In this document: positions 45,965 through 57,356 of the stretch, one piece after another | Position numbering within the stretch: position 1 is the stretch's first letter | How the letters are laid out: the number at the start of each line of letters is the position of its first letter | Source of the DNA: Pollenia angustigena | Taxonomy: Eukaryota; Arthropoda; Insecta; Diptera; Polleniidae | Reading direction: 5' to 3' | DNA length: 64,000 nucleotides | Assembly (NCBI GenBank): GCA_930367215.1 | Contig: OV884057.1 | Location: 206,077,621-206,141,620, forward strand | Notes under the pieces: model-generated | Databases searched by the model: none | Told to the model about the DNA's origin: nothing | What the model saw: the letters and a program-made list of their open reading frames with translations, nothing else | Made by a program: the position numbers and the translations under genes

Positions 45965-47207
45965 ATAGCACTCTTACTTAGAAAAAAAAATTATTTTTAA
46001 GTCTTCTCAGTAGCGCTTGAAAATTCGTTCATTATGCATGAACATCCAAAACAACTCTCGCTTTTTTGTTGGAATTGCCTTTATTTTCATCGATTTTTTA
46101 AAAAAAAAAAAACTAAGCGACAACAAAATGTTTAACAATAATTGTAAATAAAATTTCAAGGAAATGATTTTTTTTTTACAATACTTTAAAACAAAATCTC
46201 AGTTACGAAAAAGAAGACAAAAGACTTCCAAAAATCGTTTTGTGCGAATAAGAAATTCAATAGATAGTAGATTGGGATTTCAAAGGGTATTCAAGATGTT
46301 TAAACAAATTTGGGTGAATGCAAGAAACTGCTGTGGCAGTAGCAGCAGCAGCAGCAGTTCATGGAAAATAAGAAAAAAAAATCTAATCAAAACTTCACAT
46401 CATTTTAAATTATTTTCATTATGGTTTTGATGATGATGAAGGCAACACAATAGTTTTTGTGTTTTTATGGAGCTCATTTTATTATCTCGTTGTTGTTTTT
46501 TATTTTTATTTTTGTGCAAAATATTTTTCGGGCGGATGCATAACTGACACACAACCCAATAAACAACAGCAGAGTCTTGGAACAGGCAGACAGGCACACA
46601 CTAACTGCAAAAAGAGGCCCAACAGTCGGATAATTTGTTGAAGTTCTAGCTGCTTGCCTCATGTTGTAGCAGTAGTGGCAATAAGCACCAGTTGTAATTC
46701 TCATTACCACAATACAATGTTTATTTATGCTTCAATGCCTTTAAAAATGTATTTGAATCTTTATTTTTTCTCTTTTTCGTTTGCAGTTTTTGCTTCCAAA
46801 TAAATGTGTGCAAAAAACAATCTGATTAAAATCTGAAGTTAAATTTTGCATTTTGCCAAAACAAATATGCATTTTATTGTGGTTTGTATTGCAGTTATTT
46901 TAAAAAATCATAAGATTTCGTAGAAATGATTAGTTCTTAAAAGAGATATTTTATAGAAGTTTTCAGCAAAAGTTAAATCAAAAGAAAAAAAGTTTTTGAT
47001 TTGAAATATACAATAATGAAAAGTAAAGAATTAAAAAAAAAATGCTGATTTGCCCCGAAGATACATACTTTTAAGAATTGTTTTATTAAAAATTAGAAAA
47101 ATTACTTTAATAGAAATTGATTTTTTTTTTTTTTTTTAGCTGTAAGTTGTGTGCCAAAATTAATTTTTAATGAAAAATTCAAAATCATTCTCAATGTTAA
47201 TTTTTTA
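45965..47207. other. Intergenic sequence with an (AGC)n microsatellite
   Basis: No gene recognised. An (AGC)n tract of about six units lies at 46341-46357 and gives a Ser run in a spurious frame. Composition around 46540-46640 is more balanced. Confidence 0.4.
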
Positions 47208-47215
47208 TTAGGAAC

Positions 47216-47921
47216 TAGTGCTAGGAAACTATCGATAGACTATCGATATTATCAATAGTCTTAAAATATCGAAAATATCGATAGGAAAAATATAAATATC
47301 GATATTTTTATTATTTAAAATACAGCTATGAAGACATCTAACAGCAGCTATACACACACAGTTTTTTGCCGCAAATTTTGAATTGCTATTATTAATTCGC
47401 GCTGAATTACAGCAATGAATACAAACAACAAGAATGGCAAGTGGTATGGATTGCTTAGCAGTGGTTTTTACTCCTTATTAAAGGCCTTTAAGTCGAAATT
47501 TGTGCATGTTTATATAGGGACTGAAATGCCAAATATTTTTGCAATGTTGTAAAAAAAGATTCAAATCTAAATGCAATTGCATGCATAAGACAAAACAATG
47601 AAAGACCATTAGATGGTAAGTCCGCTAGATTGATTACCTTTTTGGGTTTAGAATTTAGAAAATTTTTTAAAGTCGCAATGGAATATCTTATAGTCCCTGT
47701 TACTTCGGTTCCTTCAGAAAGGTACTTGTCAATTTTTAAAAAACTCCCATCTAACATAACGTGCGTATGTACAAACGTCTCTATATTTAATAAAGTGATA
47801 AAAACAACGAAGTGCAGCCTTATAAAAAAATAATTAAAGTTTTCTTGCACAAGTACAAACATTCAGTCGATAGTAATATCGATATATCGATAGTGAAAAT
47901 ATCGATAGTATCCCAGCACTA
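47216..47921 (+). mobile_element. 706-bp hAT element with TATCGATA-rich ends
   Basis: Tips are TAGTGCTAGGAAACTATCG and, from the right, TAGTGCTGGGATACTATCG. Flanks TTAGGAAC (47208-47215) and TTAAGAAC (47922-47929) differ at one base. Both ends are filled with 'tatcgata' words (about five at the left, four at the right), likely transposase-binding repeats. Contains a C-terminal transposase fragment. Confidence 0.92.
47630..47833 (+). pseudogene. hAT transposase C-terminal fragment
   Basis: The 67-codon frame reads FFKVAMEYLIVPVTSVPSER then YLSIFKKLPSNIT. This matches the hAT C-terminal dimerisation region, whose core is 'A-x-x-Y-L-x-x-P-x-T-S-x-x-S-E-R-x-F-S'. Everything upstream in the enzyme is absent, apart from possible scraps at 47400-47450. 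Confidence 0.85.
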
Positions 47922-47999
47922 TTAAGAACTCTTTTATTTAAAATTATTAATAAAATTTCATCCAATTTTATTCAAAATATTTTTTAATGAAATGATTTA

Positions 48000-49000
48000 T
48001 CAAAAACATATTAAATAAAAATTTTTCATCATCAAAAAAAATTTTTCATTAAAAAAAAATTTTCATCAATAATATGTATTTTCAATCCAAATTTTCCATC
48101 GAAAATATTTTTATAAAAGATTCTTCTTTACAGATATTTTCTATGAAAAAAAATCAGCAAAAAAATTTTGCTTAAAAAACTTCTCTTAAAGAATATGTTT
48201 CATTAAATTTTTTTTTTTATCAAAAAAACTTTTAAGATAAATTTAAAAGAAAATAATTTGTATGTATTAAAAAAAAAATTCATTGAAAATATTTTCGATG
48301 ACTTTTTTATAAAAAATATTTACAATGAATTTCATTAAAAAAATGTTTTTGATGAAATTTTTTCTTAAAAATCTTGATAAAAAAAATTTGAATTAAAATG
48401 TTATTGATCAAATATATGAGCAAACATTTTCTTTCTTTGAATTGTTATCAAAACGTTTTCCTTAAAAAAAAATATCATCGAAAATTATTGAAAAAGATTT
48501 TCATCGGACACGTTTCTTGCAAAAAAAAAATTTTAAAAAATCGTATAAAAACTTCCATCAAAAGTATTTATTATAAATAAATAAATATTTTTTTTTATCA
48601 AAAACGTCTTTTCTTTTTTTTTATTATTAAAATTAAATGAAACCGATTTAGTTTGAAAACGTTTTCTATGCAAAAAAAAAAAAAACTTTCAGCAAAAATA
48701 TTTCCTATGAAAAATTTTTTTACAAAAACTGTTTTTATAAAATTTTCTACACAAAACGTTTTTTATTCATAAAAAAAAAATTTTATCGAAACCATTTTTA
48801 ATAAAAAAAAGTTATTAGCAAAAACTCTTTTACTAAAAAAAATTATTTAAACGTTTTCTATGACAGAAATATTTGTTAAATATTTAATGACAACGTAAAA
48901 TTAGTTTTTTAAAAAAAACTTTAAACGAAAATTGTTTCTAATAAAATATTATTAAAAAAACACTTTTATTTTTCGTTTAATAAGATCTATAAAATCTATA
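48000..49000. repeat. Degenerate AT-rich minisatellite, ATTTTCATCAAAAA words
   Basis: Units resembling 'aaaattttcatcaaaaac' recur at irregular 25-35 base intervals. The complement of this unit resembles the array at 55540-56520. No coding. Confidence 0.6.
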
Positions 49001-50556
49001 ATTAAGATTTATAAAAATTTTCCAATACCTTTTTTATTTTTTTTTTTCCCCCAATTTAGACAAACATTTTCTTAGAAAAATTAAAAAAAATTAAAATGTG
49101 TTTACTAGACTAAACTATTCTAAATCTTTAAGTTCTTTCTAAACACTCTAAAACTATTGACTTCGAAAACCTTTCGAGTGCTTGATTGAAAATGTGAAAT
49201 GTGAAACTAAAATTTAGTCAATATTTAACAAACATCTTTTTCACACAATTTTATTTACAGTGGAGAAGGGCAGTTTTTGAATAGAGTTTACAGTTTTAAA
49301 AAATTTAAATACATAAATACATTTTATCAATAAATAACAAATAAAAAGTTTTCAATATTTACAAAAGAAAAAATATTCCAATTATTTTATTAAAAAAAAG
49401 AAATGGATCTAAAATTTTACAATGAGTTTAACTTACAATTTACACTGAGAAAAAATGAGGGAACACATTTAAAAGACATGGCTTACCTGCAAATAAAAAA
49501 TAAAAATAAATTTGTTAAAAACATTTATTTTCTAAGAAAAAATATTATAAATTACTAAAATTGAAAAATAAAAGAATTTGCGTTTTTTAACTACAAACAA
49601 TTAAACAGAAAAACAAAAAATTTGCTTAAACAGTCGTTAAATAATTTTAATTATTTTATTTCCTACAAAGTTAATGTTATTAGCGACAACTGCCGGTAAT
49701 TTCAGTAAACTTTCACATATTCAATGTTAAATTTAACAGAATACAGTATTCAATTGCTTTTTTTACTAGTGATGTCTCGAACCACATCATAATGTCCGTT
49801 AACATTACGAAGCAGTGGCAACACAAACTACTGCTTCAAGGCATTTCAAATATTTCCAATGAATCTCAAACTGTAGTACGGCCATTGGCAAAATGGTTCT
49901 GTGCTTTACTGAGTAGATACAATCAATGATTCTCAAACTTTAGCAAAAACAAGATAATTAAAGGAAATTTAACATTAAAATTATGTTACTGAAACAAATT
50001 AACAGCGAGTTTTTATAGTTTCTTTATTTTAAGGTGTTTTTTATGTGATTTTCAAACAAATTAATAGAAAAGTATTTATCAGAGCTGTGAAAGATTAAAT
50101 TCCAAACACATGATTTCTCGTTAATGATTGATAATTTTTTTTATTGCATTCAAAGTCGAAAAATTTATTGCATTACATATTTCAATTTGAAATCATGAAA
50201 TTAACAAGATAGAAAAGATTAAAAAAAATTCTTTGAAATCATTAATTAATTAATCATTGATTGTTTAATTGATCATTTATTGATTAATAAATTTTTAATT
50301 GAAGAACAGCCGCGAATGACGTTGTAGATAAAAGCCACTTTTTGCAAAAACTGTTTTTTTGCAGAAAACCGATAACATTACTCTCGTACACTGTTCAAAC
50401 CTCAAATCAACCAAATAATGCACCTTAAATCCCATATACAATACAAAAAGTCAGCTAGTGGAAGAACGTTGTAAGTTATATACACATGATACAAATGGTT
50501 TTGAAACGTGGAATAACGTTTAAAATTTTAAAAAAAATTTTAAAATTTTTTACTAG
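49001..50556. other. AT-rich intergenic sequence
   Basis: No gene or mobile-element ends recognised. Confidence 0.4.
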
Positions 50557-50559
50557 TTA

Positions 50560-50685
50560 TGCTGGGTACACACAGTGAAATCTACATGCAATCTGTTTCA
50601 ATGCAACCTCAAAATATCTGGAATGAATGAAAATGAATTTAATTCACTAGATTGCGTAAATGTGTTGCATAGTGTGTACCCAGCA
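50560..50685. mobile_element. 126-bp MITE with TTA duplication
   Basis: Ends TGCTGGGTACACACAGTG and, from the right, TGCTGGGTACACACTATG; TTA flanks both sides (50557-50559, 50686-50688). Like the 41692 element it begins with a pyrimidine-rich CTGGG and 'cacac' phrase. Confidence 0.88.
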
Positions 50686-50688
50686 TTA

Positions 50689-51768
50689 GAATATTTTACA
50701 GTAAATGCCAAACCAGAATGTGCATAACGTAGCTTAATCAACCGAGCGAATACATGTAAATCATATGTGTCAAACCATATTGAACTTAAGGCAACTTTTT
50801 GTTAAGTTTGATGAAACTGTCATTTGTACGGAATCAAATGCTCTTTTTTTATTTTTTTTAATGCATTCGTTTAGTTTTGACAGTAGCTTAAGCTTGTTTA
50901 AGCACAGTCTGGTTGGGCCTAAAGGTTTTGCAAGTCATTACGAATTCGGTAAAGCTACAAAACAGCTTCCAAATTATGGAAATTTTCTTCGACACTACCA
51001 TATCGATTTTGAAAAATTTTGAATGAATTGGATTGGTTGTTAAAATTTTATTGTGCAGGTCTTTAACGCTAACCCGATTATTTTATTAATCTTTAGCACT
51101 ATTCAAAATTTCCCTAACAATCAAAATTGCCAAAAAAAAAAAACCAAAACAAAAACGACTTTTGCAAAGAATTCTTTAAATTCTTGACTATTCAAAATGT
51201 GTCACAACAAAAACAACAAAAAAAAATTCAAACACCTGTTTTCAGAACAAAAAAGCGATTCTAACGATCATCGTCGCATCATGTGCACGAAGACGTCGAC
51301 GTTTATGATATGGTATCTTCTCACTTATCCTCTTCTCTCCGTGCCAATGTCATAAAATAGAAAAACAACAAAATAATTGATTTGTAGAAACCAATAAAAA
51401 AAAACAACAAATAAATAAAACAAATTTTGTGTAAAAACAATAAATACAATAATAGACGCTAAACGTCGTCTTGCAAAAAAAAGTTATATTTTCAAAAACG
51501 CAATTTAGCAAAATAAAAAAAAAAACAATGATTAAAAACAACAACTGCAAACACAATATAATCAAAATCTTAAAATGTTAAAAGCACAACAACAACAACG
51601 ATAAAAACAAAAGCAAACGCAGCAAACTTAATAGACAAGAACAGCAGTCAGACAGCCTGCACAGTGTGTTGATGATATCGATGATGACGACAAAAAACGA
51701 TAAAAAGAACAACCACAAAATTAAGAAAACGATCAAATTTAAACGAAAGAAAAGGAAAAATAAGTTAG
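50689..51768. other. Intergenic sequence
   Basis: An 85-codon open frame at 50765-51022 has no recognisable domain. The stretch 51230-51350 is less AT-rich and includes CGTCGACG-like words but no gene was recognised. Confidence 0.4.
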
Positions 51769-51982
51769 AAAGTATAGTCAGTCAAGATCGACCATTTGAT
51801 ACCCTACACAACAGTACATACTTATATAAGAACCAGTGTTGCCGTTAGGATACGAAAGATACATTTTTCGTATCTTTTGATAACTTCATGTACCATGTAT
51901 AATCCTGACATTTTTCGTAACTTTTGAATCTTTACGTAAAATGTACAGAAATAAAATATAAAATTTTAATTAAAAAAAAAAT

Positions 51983-52225
51983 GTTGTTAATGAGCCGAAG
52001 TTTAAAAATTTTAAAAAAGTAGTTGGTTTAACATTTGTACTTCCATTTTTGTATGCATGTGTGGAGAGAATTTTTAGCCAACTAAAACTTAGTAAGACTG
52101 ATCATCGGAACCGACTCAATACTAATACATTAGCAGCTTTAGTTATGATGAAAGAGAACATTAATGATGTTTCAACATACGATCAACCTAAATCGATGAT
52201 TACAAGTAGTGCGAAGTTGTTCTGA
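51983..52225 (+). pseudogene. hAT transposase C-terminal tail, open for 80 codons
   Basis: The frame reads KKVVGLTFVLPFLYACVERI then FSQLKLSKTDHRNRLNTNTL and stops at TGA 52223. The Asn-Ala-x-x-E-R-x-F-S motif of the hAT dimerisation domain is present as YACVERIFS, and the 'KT-x-x-R-N-R-L' segment follows. It has no start codon or upstream enzyme, so it is a remnant. It differs from the fragments at 2345 and 47630, giving three hAT lineages with coding relics. Confidence 0.88.
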
Positions 52226-52370
52226 GAAAATATGAACATATTTTTTATTTTCAGGAAATGTATACCTATGAATTTTTTGATATAATCGCCCTTGTTTAAA
52301 CGCCTTAGCTCGTTTATTATATATATAAATGAATTTGTTTTGATAACACCCAAAGATAGTTAAATATAAT

Positions 52371-52627
52371 CAAGGTAAATTTATAGCAGGTAGGCGCAAG
52401 ATTACAACAATTGTACAATAAAACAAACAACAGGGCTTTTTATTGTTGTTATGTGATACGAACTGTCAAACAGCAGAGGGGTTGAAATGAGACAAAAAAG
52501 ACAAAAGATAAAGACAAAAAACTGGTTTACTTTTTTACTACACAACATTTGACAGTTTGTATCACAAAACAAGCAAATAAAAAATAACCAGCTGGCTTTC
52601 CGAGACTACCTGCTATAAATATACCTC
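52371..52627. mobile_element. Foldback element 1 in the 51834 hAT
   Basis: Ends CAAGGTAAATTTATAGCAGG and, from the right, CGAGGTATATTTATAGCAGG; inner 'gtgatacgaactgtcaaaca' pairs with 'tgtttgacagtttgtatcac'-like sequence, slightly diverged. The duplication is not clear. Confidence 0.7.
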
Positions 52628-52678
52628 GCATATAATCATTTTTAAAGTTTGCTTACTGTATATTTTAAAAATACATAC

Positions 52679-52903
52679 CAAGGTATATTTACACAAGGTA
52701 AACTCGTTATTCCATATGTTTGTCAGCTGATTACACCTAGTTGGAACCTTAACGTCAAATTTCGTGTATATGAGAAAAAGTTTGTACATGTGTGCGTTAA
52801 ATTGTTTTTGTTTTATATGAAGATAATTTTGACAATTCGGTTCCTTTTATAGAGCAGCATGCATCTACTCCCAAATGAGTCTACCTTGTGTAAATATACC
52901 TTG
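52679..52903. mobile_element. Foldback element 2 in the 51834 hAT
   Basis: Ends CAAGGTATATTTACACAAGG and the same from the right, perfect for 21 bp. Only about 50 bases separate it from foldback 1, whose tip shares 'AAGGTAWATTTA'. The two look like related elements in tandem. A 67-codon frame inside is without recognisable domain. Confidence 0.75.
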
Positions 52904-53303
52904 TAACATACCTAATATTTATGACTATTTATTTAATTTATTGATAAAAAAGAATTTATTTTATATAATTTTCTTCACAGTATTCATTAAATATGAAATA
53001 AAAATGTTATGTTAATAATTGTTAACGTTAAAAATGGATTTTAAAATTTTTTTCAAAATGTATCTTTTTGGGAAAAAATTTATCTTTTTGGAAACTAAAA
53101 TGTATCTTTCGCGAAATTTCGCTGGCAACACTGATAAGAACACATTTTTGCAAGTGTTGCCTATTTGGGACTAATGGGCAATCATGGACCGCCAGAACAA
53201 AATGTTGTAATTGAGTTTAAGATGCATAAAAAAGTTCTTTGTACCGAATATTATTTAGATATCTTCATCTTTATGAAATTTGTTTGCCTTAAGTGACTTT
53301 TTA

Positions 53304-53467
53304 CTCCCCGTCTACAACTGACATGATGTTATAAAAGCGTTGTTAAAATATTTGCATTACAACCGTGTTATAACATGAGAAAACTTCTAACATGATGAGT
53401 CTATACTTAACACTAACATCATTTTAGTGTTAATGTTAAGCATTGCATGTCAGTTGTAGACTGTACG
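53304..53467. mobile_element. 164-bp MITE with TTA duplication
   Basis: The inverted core GTCTACAACTGACATG is perfect at both ends, preceded by CTCCCC at the left and CGTACA at the right. TTA flanks both sides (53301-53303, 53468-53470). Confidence 0.8.
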
Positions 53468-53529
53468 TTAGGAAGAGGGTTTATATGGTACCTATGGCTG
53501 CACATTTTGTCATTTGAATACAAACATTT

Positions 53530-53900
53530 ATAAGGAAGTTATGGCATTACAAAGTATTTTCGGGTGTAGTATTTGTATTGGAGCTATAGTCAAATATAGA
53601 CCGATTCCAATAAAATTTGGTACGATGATTTTAATTGCAATAAAATTAGTTTGAACCAAATTTAATAATAAATGGTTTATGGGCACAAGAACCCTTTTCC
53701 GGTAAGAAACTTGTATGGGGGCTTTTTGCAATCATTGACCGATTCGCCCCATTTTCAATAGAATTCAATTAGAACCAATGGGCCAAATTAAATCAAATCA
53801 TGTAGTCTAAAGCTGCTGTCCAGGTTTACATGGACAGGCAAGGCAGCAATCCAGAACTAAAAAGTGATTCTAAGTCAATCGGTATACTCAAAAGTGGATC
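53530..53900. repeat. Dispersed repeat with 'GACCGATTC' and 'TATGGGGGCT' phrases
   Basis: The phrases 'agtcaaatatagaccgattcc' and 'atcattgaccgattcgcccc', each followed by an 'aataraattyggt'-like run, form about two tandem units near 53580 and 53720. It probably continues the repeat that starts at 53142. Confidence 0.5.
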
Positions 53901-53985
53901 TACTAGGACCAGTATTTTTAGGTGTTACAAACATCAACACAAATGCATAAAGCCCTCTCCGCTATTATGGTGTGGGTATAACAAG

Positions 53986-55294
53986 TACCCAGCGGGAAAA
54001 CTCAGAAGACCTTCTTACTTCAGGCCTTTTTAAAGGCCTGCTTAAAAAATTTTTTGATTTAATTACTATTCTTACGTAACTGCTAAAGAATGCCTTATAG
54101 AAGGACTCGGCTCTTTGGTATAAAAGAAGCGAGAAAAGAAGGAGTACCATTTTTTGTTTTGTTTTGTTGCACAAGCAAACGAGTGCAGATCTCTTTACAA
54201 AAACAAAGTTACATACATATGTTGTGAATCATTTTAGTTGAAGTTGAAAAGAGAAAGAGTAAAATTTTTTGTTTTGTTTTTTTCGCCAAAGCGAAGCATT
54301 TCAGATCCCGTTATAAAAACAAAGTAACAAAGTAGGTACATATTAAAATACAAAATAAAAACAACAATGTAAATCATTTTAGTTGAGTTTTGTTCATTAA
54401 GGAAGATAGGTTATTGTGCTTAAAAGCTTTTTTTATTATTATTTTACAATATTTAGCAAATTTTATTATGTATTTCAATAAAAAAAAAATAGGTAGGTAT
54501 CACATGTGTTATTAAACTACAATAAGTTTAATAAAATATATAAACTTACGTTTGTAAAATAGGTATACATATATCTGTGGTTTTCATGGGCAACCGCGTA
54601 TGTCTATTTTTTCGATTTTGAAATGTTGATGCTATATTGCTTAATTTAAAGCGCTCTTTACATTTTTTAAAACATTTTTAAAAACAGATAGACCCGTTCC
54701 GATGTTTTAACTTAATTACAAAGTTCAAAAGGTGCAATATCTTACCCATAGTTTGACCTTGAATGGTTTTTTCGGCTCTCCTGAAAAATTTTATTTTAAG
54801 ACATACGCGTTTGCCCATGAAAACCACAGATATAACAAGTTAAGTGTTCATTTTCTATATTAGAGATCTGATATGTACATTAAACCTATTCAGTCTTCTA
54901 ATTTAATTTGTAAAGAAATATTTCTTAATGTTTTAGACTGATATCCCTTCAATATGACTTTAAATCAAAGGCATTTGTAGAAGTATTTCTGAAAGGCCTT
55001 TTAATAGTCATTAATTGAACCTTTTAACATACCTTTCTTAAAAACCCTTCAAGATAAACTTTTTGCTAAGGCCTTTTGACAGTCATTCTTTGAAAAGCCT
55101 TCTAAGAGCCATTTATTTGAAGGCCTTTAAGAAGCTCTGGGGAAGAAAGGAAAGCGGAAGGCCTTCTCCGCAATGACAACGCGTGTAAAAAAGATATGAG
55201 TATGGAATGGACCGAGCAGGCCTTGTTTATCCAAAAGAAGGGGTACAGAGGCCTTTTGGAAGGCCTCCGTACTCCTTCTTTTTCCCGCTGGGTA
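53986..55294. mobile_element. 1.3-kb element, TACCCAGCGGGAAAA tips
   Basis: Inverted ends TACCCAGCGGGAAAA are perfect for 15 bp. 'Aaggcctt' palindromes recur inside both ends (about 54020-54050 and 55085-55265). Left flank ATAACAAG and right flank GCAACAAA share five central bases, perhaps an aged 8-bp duplication. No transposase coding. A MITE is nested at 54572. Confidence 0.75.
54572..54832. mobile_element. 261-bp MITE with TA flanks
   Basis: Inverted ends TATCTGTGGTTTTCATGGGC are perfect for 20 bp, then 'aacc/aaac' and 'gcgtatgtct'. TA lies on each side, consistent with a Tc1/mariner-type TA duplication. It sits inside the 53986 element. Confidence 0.82.
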
Positions 55295-55539
55295 GCAACA
55301 AAAACATTACCAATACATATTTTTATTTTAATAACAACAATTGACGATCTCTCTCTACGAGCAATAAAATTCACAGCGCGTCTTAATAATTTAAATAAAG
55401 CAAAACAAAAGAAGAAAAAATAATCAAAAATAATGTCATATGCATGACAAATTGTTCTGACAGCTGGAATACCAGCTCTATAAGCGAGAGACAACATTTT
55501 GTTATAAATTTAAATAAATAAATTTTTTAATTTAAATTT
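55295..55539. other. AT-rich intergenic sequence
   Basis: Nothing recognised. Confidence 0.4.
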
Positions 55540-56520
55540 TCAAACGTGTTTTTGATGAAAATTTTTCGTCAAAGTGATTTTAATAAACAATTTGCGTGTC
55601 AAAAGTGATTTAGTTTAAATAATTTTGGTAAAACTAATTTTGATAAAATATTTCGTCAATAGTGTTTTGGATGAAAAATTTCCGTCAAGTGTTTTTAATA
55701 AAAAATTTTCATCAAAAGTGTTTTTGATGAACTTGTTATTTCAAAACTGTTTTTGATTAATATTTCTAATCAGAAGTGTTTTTAATAAAAAGTTTATGCC
55801 AAAAGTGTTCGATAGAAAAATTTTGTCAAAAGTATATGTAAAACCATTTTACGTCAAACGCGTTTTGAAGTTAATATTTGATTCAAACTATTTTAATAAA
55901 TTTTTGCCTCAAAATTATTCTTAAAAAGTGTTTTTGATGAAAATTTATCGTCGTGGTTTTGATGAAAATTCTTCGTCTAAAGTGTTTTTGATAAAAATAC
56001 CTATTTGGTCAAAAACCTGATAAAATAATTTTTAAAAAAAAATTTGTTCATGTTAACGAAATTTTTTAGGAGTTTTATATGAAAATGTTTATCAAAATTA
56101 TTCATTTGGTTTTTGATGAAAATTTGCCGTCAAAATTGTTTCCGAGAAAAATATTGTGTCAAAATTTTTTTTAATAAAAATTTTTTGTCAAAGAAATTTT
56201 GGAAAAAAAAATTTGCTCAAATCTATTTTATAAAAATTTTTCCGTCAAAAATGTTTTGTTAAAAATTAGTCTTCGAAAGTGTTTTAGAAAATAATTTGGC
56301 GTTAACAGTGTTTTGGACGAAAATATTTCGTCAAGGGTTTTTAAATGAAAATATTTCGTGAAAAGTGTTTTGATGAAAATTTTTCCTTTAATTGTGTTTT
56401 TGATAAAAAATTTGTCTTCAAAAGAAATTTTGATAAAAATTGTTCGTTAAATAAATAGTTTTTAATGAATATTATTACGTTCGTAATTTGATGAACAAAA
56501 CATTTTTTGACCGATAGGAT
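55540..56520. repeat. Degenerate ~30-bp minisatellite, GTTTTTGATGAAAATTTTTC
   Basis: Units resembling 'gtttttgatgaaaatttttc' followed by 'gtcaaaagt' recur every 28-32 bases across about 1 kb, with heavy divergence. It resembles the complement of the array at 48000-49000. Confidence 0.75.
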
Positions 56521-56735
56521 TTTCTAATGAAAATTATTTTGTTAGAATGAGGGTAAATAATTCTAAATGGGGATTTATTATTATTTGCCGATATTAGATA
56601 GGTATCTACAAATAAAATTTATTGCGTCGTTTTGACTTGTTTGTGAAAATGTTTTTGTCTTCTTTTAAAAAACTTAAAATTTAAACGAAATCGATTTATG
56701 TATATCTTTAAAAAAAAAATACCTTCTAGTTTAAA

Positions 56736-57356
56736 CAAATTTACTAACTTTTAACGATCCGACAATCGTAAAATTAGTCGACATATATATTCGCTTGCAG
56801 TAACGATAGTGTGATTCTGTAATTTATTTTTAATGTAGTAAACAGCTGTGTTTTTGTAACATCTCTGTCTTCAAAATGTTAAAAAAACGAAAAGCACAAA
56901 AGAGAATAAAATAAAAACAAATGAAATTGTTCTTAACCCCCCGTGTTACACATGTGTTTTCATTCAAAATGCATTGAAAAAGGTCTGTCCAGACTTATGA
57001 GTAAGACGAAGGGTTAATTGATGGTTTTTATATTTTTTTGTGAATTTTACATTTAGAATTTTGTTTTGTTCTTAATTTGCTTTTTTGTAAATTTTAAATT
57101 TTGGATTTTGTTTTTGTTCATACGTATGAATGTATTTTTGTATGTAAAACATAAAATAAATTTTATCGATTAAATAAACACAACCTAAATTATTGACGCT
57201 AAAATATCGACAAAAAAATTGCTTAAAGTAACAGCTGACTTTAAACGACAGCGAATATCGTTAAAAATTTTACTGAATAGCATATTCGATAAATTTTCGT
57301 TATATTTATTTTAACGATTCGATTATCGTTATAAAAGTTAATGAATCGCACTACTG
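56736..57356. mobile_element. Possible eroded hAT element around a piggyBac-type MITE
   Basis: The right end reads inward CAGTAGTGCGATTCATTAAC then 'ttttataacgataatcg'. At the left, 56746-56775 has the related 'ctaacttttaacgatccgacaatcg', but the tip itself is not visible. 'Cgata' words occur inside. No duplication was confirmed. Confidence 0.4.
56937..57013. mobile_element. 77-bp piggyBac-type mini-element
   Basis: TTAA flanks both sides (56933-56936, 57014-57017), with ends CCCCCCGTGTTAC and, from the right, CCCTTCGTCTTAC (10 of 13 match). TTAA plus CCC tips suggests piggyBac, but at this length chance cannot be excluded. Confidence 0.5.

Larger units (their letters stand above)
51834..53133 (+). 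mobile_element. 1.3-kb hAT element with perfect ATAAGAAC duplication
   Basis: Tips are CAGTGTTGCCGTTAGGATAC and, from the right, CAGTGTTGCCAGCGAAATTT, followed by 'gaaagatacat' on both sides. ATAAGAAC is duplicated exactly (51826-51833, 53134-53141). 'Atgtatctt' and 'gtaccatgta' words repeat inside. It carries a C-terminal transposase tail and two nested foldbacks. Confidence 0.95.
51769..53260. repeat. Dispersed repeat 'GATACCCTACACCA' (copy 2), split by a hAT element
   Basis: The left part (51769-51825) and right part (53142-53260) match consecutive parts of the copy at 40975-41100. The hAT element at 51834-53133 lies between them. This gives an uninterrupted counterpart for the insertion. 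Confidence 0.7.

Noticed and set aside
55102..55497. A 131-codon minus-strand ORF
   Set aside because: It crosses the right tip of the 53986 element and has no recognised domain or codon bias.
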